A stretch of 64,000 bases of DNA from NCBI GenBank assembly GCA_964612675.1, contig CAZTDD010000017.1, positions 1 through 64,000 on the forward strand. Reading direction: 5' to 3'. Both the position numbers and the translations under genes were made by a program. Below, piece after piece: positions 25,469 to 33,575 of this stretch (positions are counted from its first letter, which is position 1; every line of letters starts with the position of its first letter). Under the pieces are notes generated by a model that was not told the DNA's origin, made no database searches, and was given only the letters and a program-made list of their open reading frames with translations. The DNA is from CAZTDD01 sp964612675 (GTDB taxonomy: Bacteria; Hinthialibacterota; Hinthialibacteria; Hinthialibacterales; JAKPRU01).

Positions 25469-26067
25469 GATTCTTTTGGGGGAGAAATCCGGCGAAACCC
25501 GAGTCTCGCCTGTCATCGCTTTTGGGCTTTACGTTGATCGAACTGCTTATCGTCGTCGCCATTATCGGAATTCTCGCTGCCATCGCCGTACCGAACTTCC
25601 TCGCGGCGCAAATACGGGCCAAAGTGAGCCGCACGGAGGCCGACATGTATGCCTTGTCGGTTTCATTACGAATGTACAAATTGGACAACAATACGTTTCC
25701 CCCCGAGGATGCACCGTATCAGCTCTTCCGGACTCCCGATCATTTGACAACACCCGTTGCTTATCTATCCACTCTGCCGTTGGATTCGTTCAGCTCGATC
25801 GAGCCCGAGAACCCCGATTATTCTCCGAGTGTCTGGAGAAGATTCTATTATCAGAATTTCGTTCAGGAACTCGGGAAATTCGGGGGATGCGGGCTCGACA
25901 ACAGCGATTCCGGGAACCGGCAATATGGAGCGTGGGTCTTGAACGGGATCGGACCGGACACGGAGTACAGCGGAGTGCTTGAATACAACCCAAGTAATGG
26001 ATTGACAAGCAGGGGCGATATCATTCGATCGGCTCGCAGCGCAAAACATCAACGAAGACTCGAGTAG
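25465..26067 (+). CDS. Prepilin-type protein (type II/IV pseudopilin-like), family member 1
   Basis: A 200-aa protein. A 21-residue leader precedes GFTLIELLIVVAIIG, the class III prepilin signal cleaved after glycine with methylation of Phe, and helix ILAAIAVPNFLAAQIRAK. The globular part has LTTPVAYLSTLPLDSF, and a C-terminal YNPSNGLTSRGDIIR. Both patterns recur in the proteins at 39677, 40411, 43802 and 55821. Such proteins form pilus-like filaments or type II secretion pseudopili. No peptidase, ATPase or platform gene is nearby, so assembly genes must lie elsewhere. The ATG overlaps the stop of the upstream propeller gene. Confidence 0.9.
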   Translation: MRFFWGRNPAKPESRLSSLLGFTLIELLIVVAIIGILAAIAVPNFLAAQIRAKVSRTEADMYALSVSLRMYKLDNNTFPPEDAPYQLFRTPDHLTTPVAYLSTLPLDSFSSIEPENPDYSPSVWRRFYYQNFVQELGKFGGCGLDNSDSGNRQYGAWVLNGIGPDTEYSGVLEYNPSNGLTSRGDIIRSARSAKHQRRLE

Positions 26068-26102
26068 TTTTCAGCAGCCTCTCTGGAGGAACGAACACAA
26101 CG

Positions 26103-27467
26103 GTGACCAAAGCATATCTATCAAAGCTTTCTTCAAGACAACGTATCCTGTTCATTGCGACAATAATGGCTGGAATCCTGATTGTGGCACTCGGAGCCGT
26201 TCAGACACCGGCTGGAGAGGACCGGGCGGAGTATCGTTTTACGGTCGAGATGAGTATCAAGGATGTTGCACCGAAACTCGGCGTCACCGGCAAAGCCCTG
26301 GCGCGCGAGCTGGATATCCCAATTGATGTTTCCAAGAAAAAACCACTCAACCACTTTGGCGTATCTCAAGAAAGACTCGATCATGCGACGAAACACTTGT
26401 TGTCTCATCGCCCTGCGTTCCTGAAATACTATGCCTTTGCAGCGTTGGTTTTATTTGGATTGGTCTACTTGACACGTCTCGGTCGTCCGGACCGGGCGGA
26501 CATTTCCGAACGGAATATTTGGTACCCCAGACTCCCATATTATGTTGCGCTTGTTGTGTCGGTCGCAGTATGCGGTTTCGCGCTTGGGAAATCGCCCAAT
26601 CCGATGGAGGGCATCGTCAAGGTGTTCAAGTCGATGGTGGGGTTGTATCCGTCTCTCTCCGCCAAGGTACTCGCGTTTATTTTCTTCATGGCTCTGGCCC
26701 TTGTGGGCAATAAGCTTATCTGTGGCTGGGCTTGCCCTTTCGGTTCATTGCAAGAACTTCTCTACAGCCTTCCTGTTTTCCGGAAATCAAAACAACGAAA
26801 ACCGGCCTTCTGGTTTACGAATATCATACGAGGCGGCTTATTAGCGGTTATGTTATTATACCTCTTCGGCGTCATTGGAAATAAAAAAGGCTTTGTGATT
26901 CACCATTCTCTAAATCCGTTTAACTTGTTTGATTTTGATATTGAAGGATCGGTTATTCTCGCTACGATTGCTGTCTCGTTGCTTTTGTCGTTTGTCACAT
27001 ACAGACCGTTTTGTTATTTGATTTGTCCGTTCGGATTTGTCTCGTGGCTTGTTGAGCGATTCAGTTTCGCAAGAGTCCGGATTGATCGACAAAAGTGCGT
27101 ATACTGTGGTACGTGTGCAGACGCATGCCCTTCGCAGGCCGCGCGAGGAAACTTGCAAGGATGGTTTCTCGGTGCGGATTGTTTCAGTTGCGGCCGATGT
27201 CTCAACGTGTGTCCTTTCGACGCGATTCATTACGGGCCTATCAGATTGTCCGGGTCTTCAGATCGTTCCGGATTCAACGAGCGAGACGTTCCCTCTTTAT
27301 CGGCGTCTCTTGGCGTAGGCGGTCCCCCAAAAGATCCGCAACTGAATGAGTATAACACTCTCCGATCCTGTTCTTCCGATCTGAAATCTATCTGGATGCG
27401 TCGGCGTGATAACCAGAGCGCCGTCGCGGGTGACGATATCCACCTCATCGCCGACGTCGCTTTTTGA
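26103..27467 (+). CDS. NapH-like membrane ferredoxin with long C-terminal extension
   Basis: A 454-aa polytopic membrane protein starting at GTG with GGAGGA upstream. After a first helix comes a soluble 70-residue segment (MSIKDVAPKLGVTGKALARE), then further helices with cytoplasmic cysteine motifs GWACPFGSLQELLY and CYLICPFGFVSW. Two 4Fe-4S motifs, CVYCGTCADACPS and CFSCGRCLNVCPF, follow. This matches NapH/YccM/RnfC-adjacent quinol-linked electron-transfer proteins. No periplasmic reductase is adjacent, so the electron acceptor is unknown. After CPFDAIHYGP the frame continues about 75 residues of unusual composition (SSDRSGFNERDVPSLSAS), possibly non-native read-through after a frameshift. 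Confidence 0.85.
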   Translation: MTKAYLSKLSSRQRILFIATIMAGILIVALGAVQTPAGEDRAEYRFTVEMSIKDVAPKLGVTGKALARELDIPIDVSKKKPLNHFGVSQERLDHATKHLLSHRPAFLKYYAFAALVLFGLVYLTRLGRPDRADISERNIWYPRLPYYVALVVSVAVCGFALGKSPNPMEGIVKVFKSMVGLYPSLSAKVLAFIFFMALALVGNKLICGWACPFGSLQELLYSLPVFRKSKQRKPAFWFTNIIRGGLLAVMLLYLFGVIGNKKGFVIHHSLNPFNLFDFDIEGSVILATIAVSLLLSFVTYRPFCYLICPFGFVSWLVERFSFARVRIDRQKCVYCGTCADACPSQAARGNLQGWFLGADCFSCGRCLNVCPFDAIHYGPIRLSGSSDRSGFNERDVPSLSASLGVGGPPKDPQLNEYNTLRSCSSDLKSIWMRRRDNQSAVAGDDIHLIADVAF

Positions 27468-27508
27468 TACTCGATGACAGATCTTTGTTCAGACGAAGCC
27501 CTTGACTG

Positions 27509-27949
27509 TTACTCCATTTGTGGTTGAAGAGGATTTTTCCATTTGACGCCTGGGAACCGTGCGAAATCAGCGTCAGAGGAAATCAACTCGCAACCGTGCT
27601 CAACGGCCAGAGCGGCCAGGTGGGCATCGGTGACCAGGTTTGCAGTCGCTTGCCCCTCAACAAGCAGTTCTCTAAAGACTTCCCAATGTCGATTGGTCGG
27701 TTGAATGAGACGGACGCACGGCTGGTTGAACCAGCTCTGCACGCACGAGAGCGCCTGGTCGAGCGACAACGGCTGGTCGAAGACACGGGGATTTGTCGCG
27801 ATGCGAATGAACGCGCCGAGTACCGTCCAGCAAAGACACACTGGCGAAGCGCCCGACAACTGCGAATCCCACCATTTACGCGCCTCTGCGTGACGAGGGC
27901 TTGATTTGTCCAGCGCGTACAGGAGGATATTGGCATCCACAAGGATCAC
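27509..27949 (-). CDS. PIN-domain ribonuclease toxin, VapC-like
   Basis: A 146-aa PIN domain. The first acidic residue is in ILVDANILLYALD, the middle acid is probably in CWTVLGAFIRIATNPR, and the C-terminal acids are in ATANLVTDAHLAALAVEHGC and ELISSDADFARFPGV. These fit the metal-binding site of VapC toxins that cut tRNA or rRNA. It starts at GTG 27949 in a GTGA overlap with the antitoxin stop, the classical antitoxin-first order. The length, slightly above the usual 130, matches the TA_PIN group with a TNPR motif. It converges with the Fe-S protein gene. Confidence 0.9.
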   Translation of the reverse strand: MILVDANILLYALDKSSPRHAEARKWWDSQLSGASPVCLCWTVLGAFIRIATNPRVFDQPLSLDQALSCVQSWFNQPCVRLIQPTNRHWEVFRELLVEGQATANLVTDAHLAALAVEHGCELISSDADFARFPGVKWKNPLQPQME

Positions 27950-28191
27950 CGGCGATCCTCCCCTTCAATTTGTGCCAGAATCTCCTGGATGTTATCCAGA
28001 TCTCTGCCGGGTTTGAGTCCCATGTCGTAAGGCCGGGTGCGGTAAGGGCGACTCTCAGGTTCCTTCTCCACGGTTTGCAGTCCGACACGCAGAGCCTCGT
28101 TTACCACTCGACGGAAAGGTATATTTCGTCTTCCCGCGACCGCCTTTGCCCTGTCGAGAACGTCATCGTCTATGGTGAGTGTTGTCCGCAT
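27946..28191 (-). CDS. VapB-like ribbon-helix-helix antitoxin
   Basis: An 81-aa protein. The N-terminal ribbon-helix-helix, MRTTLTIDDDVLDRAKAVAG followed by FRRVVNEALRVGL, is typical of DNA-binding VapB/DUF2191 antitoxins. The tail RPYRTRPYDMGLKPGRDLDN is the toxin-wrapping segment common in this group. The promoter upstream has a 17-base palindrome in its spacer, a plausible site for autorepression by the VapBC complex. No Shine-Dalgarno is present. The -10 box ends six bases before the ATG, which suggests leaderless translation. Confidence 0.9.
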   Translation of the reverse strand: MRTTLTIDDDVLDRAKAVAGRRNIPFRRVVNEALRVGLQTVEKEPESRPYRTRPYDMGLKPGRDLDNIQEILAQIEGEDRR

Positions 28192-28197
28192 AGTTGC

Positions 28198-28225
28198 ATC
28201 ATAGCATCATATATTATGATGTCAA
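28198..28225 (-). promoter_or_regulatory. vapBC promoter with overlapping palindromic operator
   Basis: On the minus strand TTGACA (28225-28220), a 16-base spacer and TATGAT (28203-28198) lie six bases before the antitoxin ATG. The palindrome CATCATA-TAT-TATGATG (28205-28221) fills the spacer, so a bound ribbon-helix-helix protein would block polymerase. Confidence 0.75.
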
Positions 28226-28359
28226 AGCATCAGAGGCTATTGGTGAGGTATTACTCAGCCCTTTACCAGGCTTCCTTGCCGGATGGAGGCCCCCAGTCCA
28301 GTTCCTCCGGTTTGTAGTCTTTGATGAGACCGCAAAAAGTCGCAGGTGGGCATCGGAAG

Positions 28360-28383
28360 TTCCCTCTCCCAGTGGGAGAGGGA
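28360..28383. repeat. CCCTCTCCC/GGGAGAGGG hairpin repeat
   Basis: TTCCCTCTCCCAGTGGGAGAGG with a GCAAAAAGT box 30 bases upstream (28331). Same family as 18347, 18521 and 38004. Lies in the 313-base gap 28192-28504 between vapBC and the sigma-factor gene. Confidence 0.7.
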
Positions 28384-28454
28384 GTCCACTCTTGGGCTCA
28401 GGACCTGCATTCGTTGCTTCAACATCCTGCCCGACACGGAAGAGCTCCCCGCGT

Positions 28455-28494
28455 CACCTTTCGCCCGATCCGGTGTATAAGAGAGTGAAAGGTG
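28455..28494 (+). promoter_or_regulatory. Inverted repeat covering the sigma-factor ribosome binding site
   Basis: CACCTTTC (28455-28462) is perfectly complementary to GAAAGGTG (28487-28494), which contains the ribosome binding site AAAGGTGAG of the sigma-factor gene. A -10-like TATAAG (28476-28481) lies in the loop. The fold could hide the site if transcription starts upstream, or the repeat could be a DNA operator. Confidence 0.45.
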
Positions 28495-28504
28495 AGTTTC
28501 AGCG

Positions 28505-29071
28505 ATGAAGCGCGCATCATCAGATCTCATCGAACGGGTGCTCGCGGGGGATCCGGCGAGCTTCCAGACCATTCTCGACTGGTACTCGGACGATGTTCTG
28601 CGTTTGGCTTACGCGCTGTTGCGCGATGAGGAAGAGGCAAAAGATGTCCTTCAGGAAGCGATGTTCAGCCTTGTGAAAGTGCTTGAGCGGCAACGGTTTC
28701 GGGAATCGGACGGCTCAATCAAGGGATTTCTGCTCACTTCCACACGGAATCTCTGTCTCAACCGGCTGAGAAGACGCCCCGAATTTCGGTCCGTCGACGA
28801 GTCGAATTCGCCGGTTCCCGTGCGACTTCAGGAACAGCATACGCCGGACGTTGCGGCGGACGAGAACCGGCTGCGTTCGGCGTTCGATAACGCCCTTGCG
28901 CAGCTGACCGAACTTCAGCGTGCGGCGCTGGTATTGCGCGAGCTAAACGGAGAAAGCCATCAGGAGATCGCCGAGGCGCTGGGCACGTCGCCGGAATGTA
29001 TCAAGGCGCTTCTCTACCGTGCGCGGAAGAAGATGCGCGTACTCCTCAAACCGTATGTGAGAGAACCATGA
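28505..29071 (+). CDS. ECF-type RNA polymerase sigma factor
   Basis: A 188-aa sigma-70 family protein with only regions 2 and 4. Region 2 includes DVLRLAYALLRDEEEAKDVL and QEAMFSLVKVL. Region 4 includes LTELQRAALVLRELNGESHQ and EIAEALGTSPECIKALLYRARKKMR, the helix-turn-helix that reads the -35 box. AAAGGTGAG precedes the ATG. The stop overlaps the start of the FecR-domain gene (ATGA at 29068-29071), so sigma and its membrane regulator are made together. It probably responds to a surface signal sensed through that protein. Confidence 0.93.
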   Translation: MKRASSDLIERVLAGDPASFQTILDWYSDDVLRLAYALLRDEEEAKDVLQEAMFSLVKVLERQRFRESDGSIKGFLLTSTRNLCLNRLRRRPEFRSVDESNSPVPVRLQEQHTPDVAADENRLRSAFDNALAQLTELQRAALVLRELNGESHQEIAEALGTSPECIKALLYRARKKMRVLLKPYVREP

Positions 29072-32000
29072 ACGAAGAACGATTTGACCAACAAGAGAAG
29101 GAATGGTCGGAACGATTCGACCTTGGGTTCCGGTCCGGACGCGATGAGCAGGAAAAGGAGGCGTTCCGGGCGTACGCCCTGATCCACGAGCAACTCGAGT
29201 CGGCACCGGTACCGAGTGTGGACCGGCAGGTTCTTGCTCGACGATTGGCGAGCGAAATGGCGAGCCGGGCGGGACGGATCGCTTTTCGACGCGCTGTGGA
29301 ACGGTTCGTCTTCCGGCCTGCGTTTGCGGCGATGTGCTTCGCTGTGTTGGTGGTTTCAACGTTTGTCTATCTTGCCGTTGTTTCCGGGCCGGTGACTCAG
29401 ATCGAGTTTCTCACCGAATCGGGTTCGCACATCGGCGGACCGTCCTGGTACTGGGAGCGGCGGCTTCAATGGGGAGGCAGGGTCGATGTGCCCGACGGAG
29501 TGATCGCGAACCTCAAGCTTGCGGACAGCTCGATCCTGACCTGTTCGCCGGAGGCCAGGATCGCCGTGAACGTCGCCGAGACACGCGACGTCGAACTTCA
29601 GAGCGGCGGCGTGACTGTCGAAGCGTCACACGTGGACAACTCGACATTCACGGTCCATACACCGGTCGTTGACGTGGCGGTGCTCGGGACGGTTTTCGAT
29701 GTTGATGTTAGTTCAACTCCACCGACCACGGCGAAGATCAACGTGAAGGCCGGGAAAGTCCTGCTGATCAAAGGCGATGAAAGCAAGACACTGGCGGCGG
29801 GCCGGCGGGCGGTTGTGGACGGCAAACAGATCGCGATCATCGAGCCGGAGACCGCGCCCAAAGCACGACAGACCGCCGCGATAGCGGTCGCTTCTCCTCC
29901 GGCGGAACCGACTCCGGTCGTCGCTTCCAGTAAAGAGACCCCAAAACCGGCCGACGAAACCTGGACGTCCGTACCGGATGAGACATGGATAGTGGCACCC
30001 AAGGTGAAACTCGACGGAAAAGTTGTCGACGCGGAGACCGGCGCTCCGATTGCGAATGCCAAGGCTAATGTACGGCTGTTCTCGCTTACCCTGGGTGTGC
30101 CTTCTGTTAAGAAGGAGGTCCGAACAGCAAACGACGGAAGCTTCGAATTGGAGGGATATGCGCAGGATGAAATACGGCGTATTCACGGACACTTTGGTGT
30201 CAACGCAGAGGGGTATGTGAGTTACAGGTGCAGTGTTCGTGTCAATAGAACAGGCTGGATTATTCCGTCAGACCGCGTACACGATTTTTCTTCGGATCTA
30301 ACGCCGGATGACGAAACGCCGCAAGGGCAAGTCACCATCGGGCTGAACCCAGCGCGATCGGCGATCATACGAGTCGTTGATTCGAGTCAGTCGCCAGTCT
30401 TTTGTGCAAACGTATTCATAAACGTGCGTCATCGACAAGAGGGAAAAACACTGTATCTAAATCGCACAGGCGAAACGAATGAGAAGGGTGAATGTCGGTT
30501 CGACGATTTGGCGGACGGTTTGGCATGTGCGAGAGCGATCGCCGATTCTCTTGGAGAGGCATTCAGCGAGGAGTTTGAGACCGGCAGATCCGAGAATCCG
30601 GCAGTTGTTGAGGTAGTTTTACTCCCGGCGTCTTCTGTGTCGGGGCAGGTGAATGACAGTCAAGGCAAACCAGTCGAGGGCGCATACGTTACCGCTTTGA
30701 ACATGCAGATTCTGACCTGGCCTTCCGATGCAATGTTGAACACGATTCCCTCTCTGCGACTGGCGGCCGTGACGGATGAAAACGGCAACTACCGGATCAC
30801 GGGTCTCGGAGAAGGTGCCTACACGATCACCGTGCATGAACGAAGAAGCGAGATCGGACCGGCCTCCTTTTCCTACTTGGGGTGGGAAGATGTCCCGCCG
30901 GAACGAGTGGATGTGAAGCCCGGCGAAAACATCACTGACGTGGATTTTGTGGTCGGGGGCGATATCAAAGCTCCGCGGAACGCGGAAATCCGGGGAAAGG
31001 TGGTCAACGAAGCCGGAGAATCGATTCCGAACGCTGAGGTACTTGTCGACGTGTACGAGGAAAAAGGTGGGGTTCATGTAGGAATCCTAGGATCCTCAGC
31101 ACGCGTACGAACAAATGATGAAGGTGAATTCCATGCGACGGATTTGCCTTCGGGCGAGAGATTCAGTTTGCATGTTTCTGCATCGGGTTATGCGTATTCC
31201 TCTGGAACCTACGAAATGAACGGGGAATACGTGACGGTTACGCTCAAGCCCTCCGGTTCGGTCCGAGGCGTCGTTTTGAACAGCGAAACAGGGCTTCCGG
31301 TGGGGCAGGTGAACGTGACGTTGATTCAAGGGACCAGCTACGACGGGAAGACTATCACGACCTCTGACGATGGGATTTTTCTTTTTGAAGACGTACAACC
31401 TGGAACGTATAGACTCATGGCGGAAGGGGATGGATTCGCCAGAACATACAGCGAACCGATCGAGATTCAAGGCGGCGAGCTGACCGACGGCATTCAGGTC
31501 AGGATTGAGCCCGGCATGTCATTTGAAGGAATCCTCATGGATTCAGAAAGGAATCCGGTCTCGGGCGCGATTATCAAAGTCCAATCGAAACTGGAAGGGA
31601 TAGAAACCACGGGCCGGATTCACTGGGGAAAGAACGTTCAGGCCGTTTCTGGAGCCGACGGTTCTTTCGAACTCGAGGGACTCTCGCCCAGCGGTGATGC
31701 TTTGTACATCTGTCACAACGATTTTGTCCGTCTGAAGTTCATTATCAGCCCGGACATGTATGGCAACGGTGCGACGGAGATTGTGCTGGAAAAGGGAGGA
31801 GCGATTGAAGGGACGGTTGTCGACTCGGACGGCAGCCCGATCAGTGGAGCTGTCATGGATGCACGCGGCCTGACCGATCCGGAAGGTCTGCACCTTGAAT
31901 ACAAAACCACGACGGACAAGGATGGGGTCTATCGATTTGAGAATCTTCCGCCCATGCGATTTAGGATAACAGCAAAGGGAATGCGGAGAATCGTTACGGT

Positions 32001-33153
32001 CAAAGAAGGAGAGACCGTTTGTGCGGATTTCGGGACGGGCGATGGGGCTCTCGTTCATGGCACAGTCTATCGTGAAGGCCGGCCGGTCTCGAATGCGTTT
32101 GTCCAACTGGAACTCTATAAGCCGCAAGTGTCACGGAGTTCACAATTCACTACTTTCACGGACGGGAACGGACACTACATCTTCAAAGGCATCCCAGAGG
32201 GGGAAGCGGTCATCACGTACATATCAAAATCTGCGTCTTCATATACACGTCGACAGAGCATCCCTCCGGAAACCACACGCAGAGTCACGGTTACTGACGA
32301 TCAAAAGGAGTACGAAATCGATCTGTACCCGACAGCGCGTACGATCGAGGGCGTCGTGAAAGATGCGGCATCCGGCGAGCCTATCCCGGATGTCGACATC
32401 AGAATTGTCCAAAGGGATTTCTACCCCTACGGCGCTCCGAAAATAGGAACCGTCTACACTAATGCAGACGGAACGTTCTCGCTGCGTCTCACAGAGCCCG
32501 TCGAACACGAGTTGATCGCGAGGCATGAAAAGTATGCCGATCAGATCTTCCGTGTCGATCCCTCAACAGATGCAGACTCGCCGGTCCAAGTCCTCTTGCA
32601 GAATACGGAGACTGCGATCGAAGCGCATGTCTCATACAACGGTCAGCCGATAGTCTCAGACCAACTGAGTTTTCGAGTGGCGACGGATACGGTCTGGCAA
32701 AGGGTCTCGTACGAGCCGGTCGGGGAAGAACCGGGAGTGTACCGGGTCACCGGATTCAATCCGGGGAACGTGGAGATCAGGGCGAGAATCGACAATACAA
32801 ACCGGAGACTGACTCATTACAGCCAGAGTCTCCATGTGGAGCCTGGAGCCACAGCGGTCGTCTTTTTGAGTATTCAAGAGATGACCTGGTACGAGATCCT
32901 TCTCGAAACCAATGACGGCGGCGTTATCGACGGTCCAGTTACCGTGGAAATCCCCGACTACCCGGAAGCCCATCTGCTGCACCGGAGTCCCCTCGCTCAG
33001 AATAATATCGTCACTCTCAGCCTTCCTACGGGTCGGCATTTGGTTCGTTTGAAAGCCCCCGGTTATTATCCCGTCGAATTCATTCCGGCGGATCGCGCGG
33101 AAAACCGACTTGGACACCACGACTTCCTGACGGTGGAACCGATGAAAGAGTAG
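29068..33153 (+). CDS. FecR-like anti-sigma protein fused to carboxypeptidase-regulatory repeats
   Basis: A 1361-aa protein. Residues 1-83 are a cytoplasmic part able to bind the sigma factor, about 84-107 are one transmembrane helix (FAAMCFAVLVVSTFVYLAVV), and about 110-260 form a FecR-like periplasmic domain (VIANLKLADSSILTCSPEAR, VHTPVVDVAVLGTVFDVDV). Then come about nine Cna-B/carboxypeptidase-regulatory-like beta domains with recurring patterns such as GKVVDAETGAPIANA, TDENGNYRITGL, GTVVDSDGSPISGAV and TDKDGVYRFENL. FecR proteins normally stop after about 330 residues, so the long repeat stalk is unusual. I start at ATG 29068 (ATGA overlap), not further upstream. The last 60 codons are duplicated at 33818-34004. 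Confidence 0.9.
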   Translation: MNEERFDQQEKEWSERFDLGFRSGRDEQEKEAFRAYALIHEQLESAPVPSVDRQVLARRLASEMASRAGRIAFRRAVERFVFRPAFAAMCFAVLVVSTFVYLAVVSGPVTQIEFLTESGSHIGGPSWYWERRLQWGGRVDVPDGVIANLKLADSSILTCSPEARIAVNVAETRDVELQSGGVTVEASHVDNSTFTVHTPVVDVAVLGTVFDVDVSSTPPTTAKINVKAGKVLLIKGDESKTLAAGRRAVVDGKQIAIIEPETAPKARQTAAIAVASPPAEPTPVVASSKETPKPADETWTSVPDETWIVAPKVKLDGKVVDAETGAPIANAKANVRLFSLTLGVPSVKKEVRTANDGSFELEGYAQDEIRRIHGHFGVNAEGYVSYRCSVRVNRTGWIIPSDRVHDFSSDLTPDDETPQGQVTIGLNPARSAIIRVVDSSQSPVFCANVFINVRHRQEGKTLYLNRTGETNEKGECRFDDLADGLACARAIADSLGEAFSEEFETGRSENPAVVEVVLLPASSVSGQVNDSQGKPVEGAYVTALNMQILTWPSDAMLNTIPSLRLAAVTDENGNYRITGLGEGAYTITVHERRSEIGPASFSYLGWEDVPPERVDVKPGENITDVDFVVGGDIKAPRNAEIRGKVVNEAGESIPNAEVLVDVYEEKGGVHVGILGSSARVRTNDEGEFHATDLPSGERFSLHVSASGYAYSSGTYEMNGEYVTVTLKPSGSVRGVVLNSETGLPVGQVNVTLIQGTSYDGKTITTSDDGIFLFEDVQPGTYRLMAEGDGFARTYSEPIEIQGGELTDGIQVRIEPGMSFEGILMDSERNPVSGAIIKVQSKLEGIETTGRIHWGKNVQAVSGADGSFELEGLSPSGDALYICHNDFVRLKFIISPDMYGNGATEIVLEKGGAIEGTVVDSDGSPISGAVMDARGLTDPEGLHLEYKTTTDKDGVYRFENLPPMRFRITAKGMRRIVTVKEGETVCADFGTGDGALVHGTVYREGRPVSNAFVQLELYKPQVSRSSQFTTFTDGNGHYIFKGIPEGEAVITYISKSASSYTRRQSIPPETTRRVTVTDDQKEYEIDLYPTARTIEGVVKDAASGEPIPDVDIRIVQRDFYPYGAPKIGTVYTNADGTFSLRLTEPVEHELIARHEKYADQIFRVDPSTDADSPVQVLLQNTETAIEAHVSYNGQPIVSDQLSFRVATDTVWQRVSYEPVGEEPGVYRVTGFNPGNVEIRARIDNTNRRLTHYSQSLHVEPGATAVVFLSIQEMTWYEILLETNDGGVIDGPVTVEIPDYPEAHLLHRSPLAQNNIVTLSLPTGRHLVRLKAPGYYPVEFIPADRAENRLGHHDFLTVEPMKE
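32963..33149 (+). repeat. Left copy of duplicated gene tail
   Basis: About 187 bases forming the 3' end of the FecR/repeat gene. The same sequence recurs 855 bases downstream (33818-34004) with about 14 differences, so identity is above 90%. A toxin-antitoxin pair lies between the copies. Confidence 0.9.
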
Positions 33154-33219
33154 CGAGAGGACACCAGGTTGGCATGTCGGCGGCCGCGTTTTGATGCACG
33201 AGTTGAAGCAGAAACAGAT

Positions 33220-33248
33220 TTGACGCGCTGGGGTTTTGGGAATATGCT
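33220..33248 (+). promoter_or_regulatory. Promoter of the DUF4258/YgiT-type module
   Basis: TTGACG (33220-33225), 17-base spacer, TATGCT (33243-33248). The -10 box ends six bases before GTG 33255 and twelve before ATG 33261, so the transcript would have almost no leader. Confidence 0.55.
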
Positions 33249-33260
33249 TTGTTTGTGGAA

Positions 33261-33569
33261 ATGATTGACGACATCAAAGTGAAAATCTTGCGGCGGCAAT
33301 ATGAACTCTCTAAGCACGCCGTAGACCAGAGTATTCTGAGGAACATCAGTGTCGCTGAGATCGAAGAGGCCGCGTCACAACATATTGAGGTGATAGAGAA
33401 TTATCCGGACGATAAGTACGGGCCGAGCTGTCTAATTCTCGGAGTGACGAATAACGGACGGCCGTTGCACATTCAATGCAGCTATCCCAGCCGCCCGACA
33501 CTCAAGATTATTACGCTTTACGAACCCGATCCCGATCTTTGGCTCGACCTGAGGAACCGTAAGAGGTAG
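33261..33569 (+). CDS. DUF4258-type toxin candidate
   Basis: A 102-aa protein from ATG 33261 (GTG 33255 and TTG 33249 are alternatives). Features typical of DUF4258 are the early histidine in ELSKHAVDQSILRNISVAEI, then ENYPDDKYGPSCLILGVTNN, RPLHIQCSYPSRPTLKIITL and YEPDPDLW. This RelE-like small domain often pairs with a YgiT-type antitoxin encoded just downstream, exactly as here (gap 6 bases). It is probably an mRNA-targeting toxin, by family inference only. The module is inserted between two copies of a gene tail. A good promoter is at 33220-33248. Confidence 0.82.
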   Translation: MIDDIKVKILRRQYELSKHAVDQSILRNISVAEIEEAASQHIEVIENYPDDKYGPSCLILGVTNNGRPLHIQCSYPSRPTLKIITLYEPDPDLWLDLRNRKR

Positions 33570-33575
33570 GCAGAA

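Noticed and set aside
27345..27380. Sequence AACACTCTCC...TTCTTCCGATCT resembles the end of a common sequencing adapter.
   Set aside because: Only 11-12 bases match at the 3' part and the middle does not align. It lies in an open coding frame, so it is most likely chance; read inspection would settle it.
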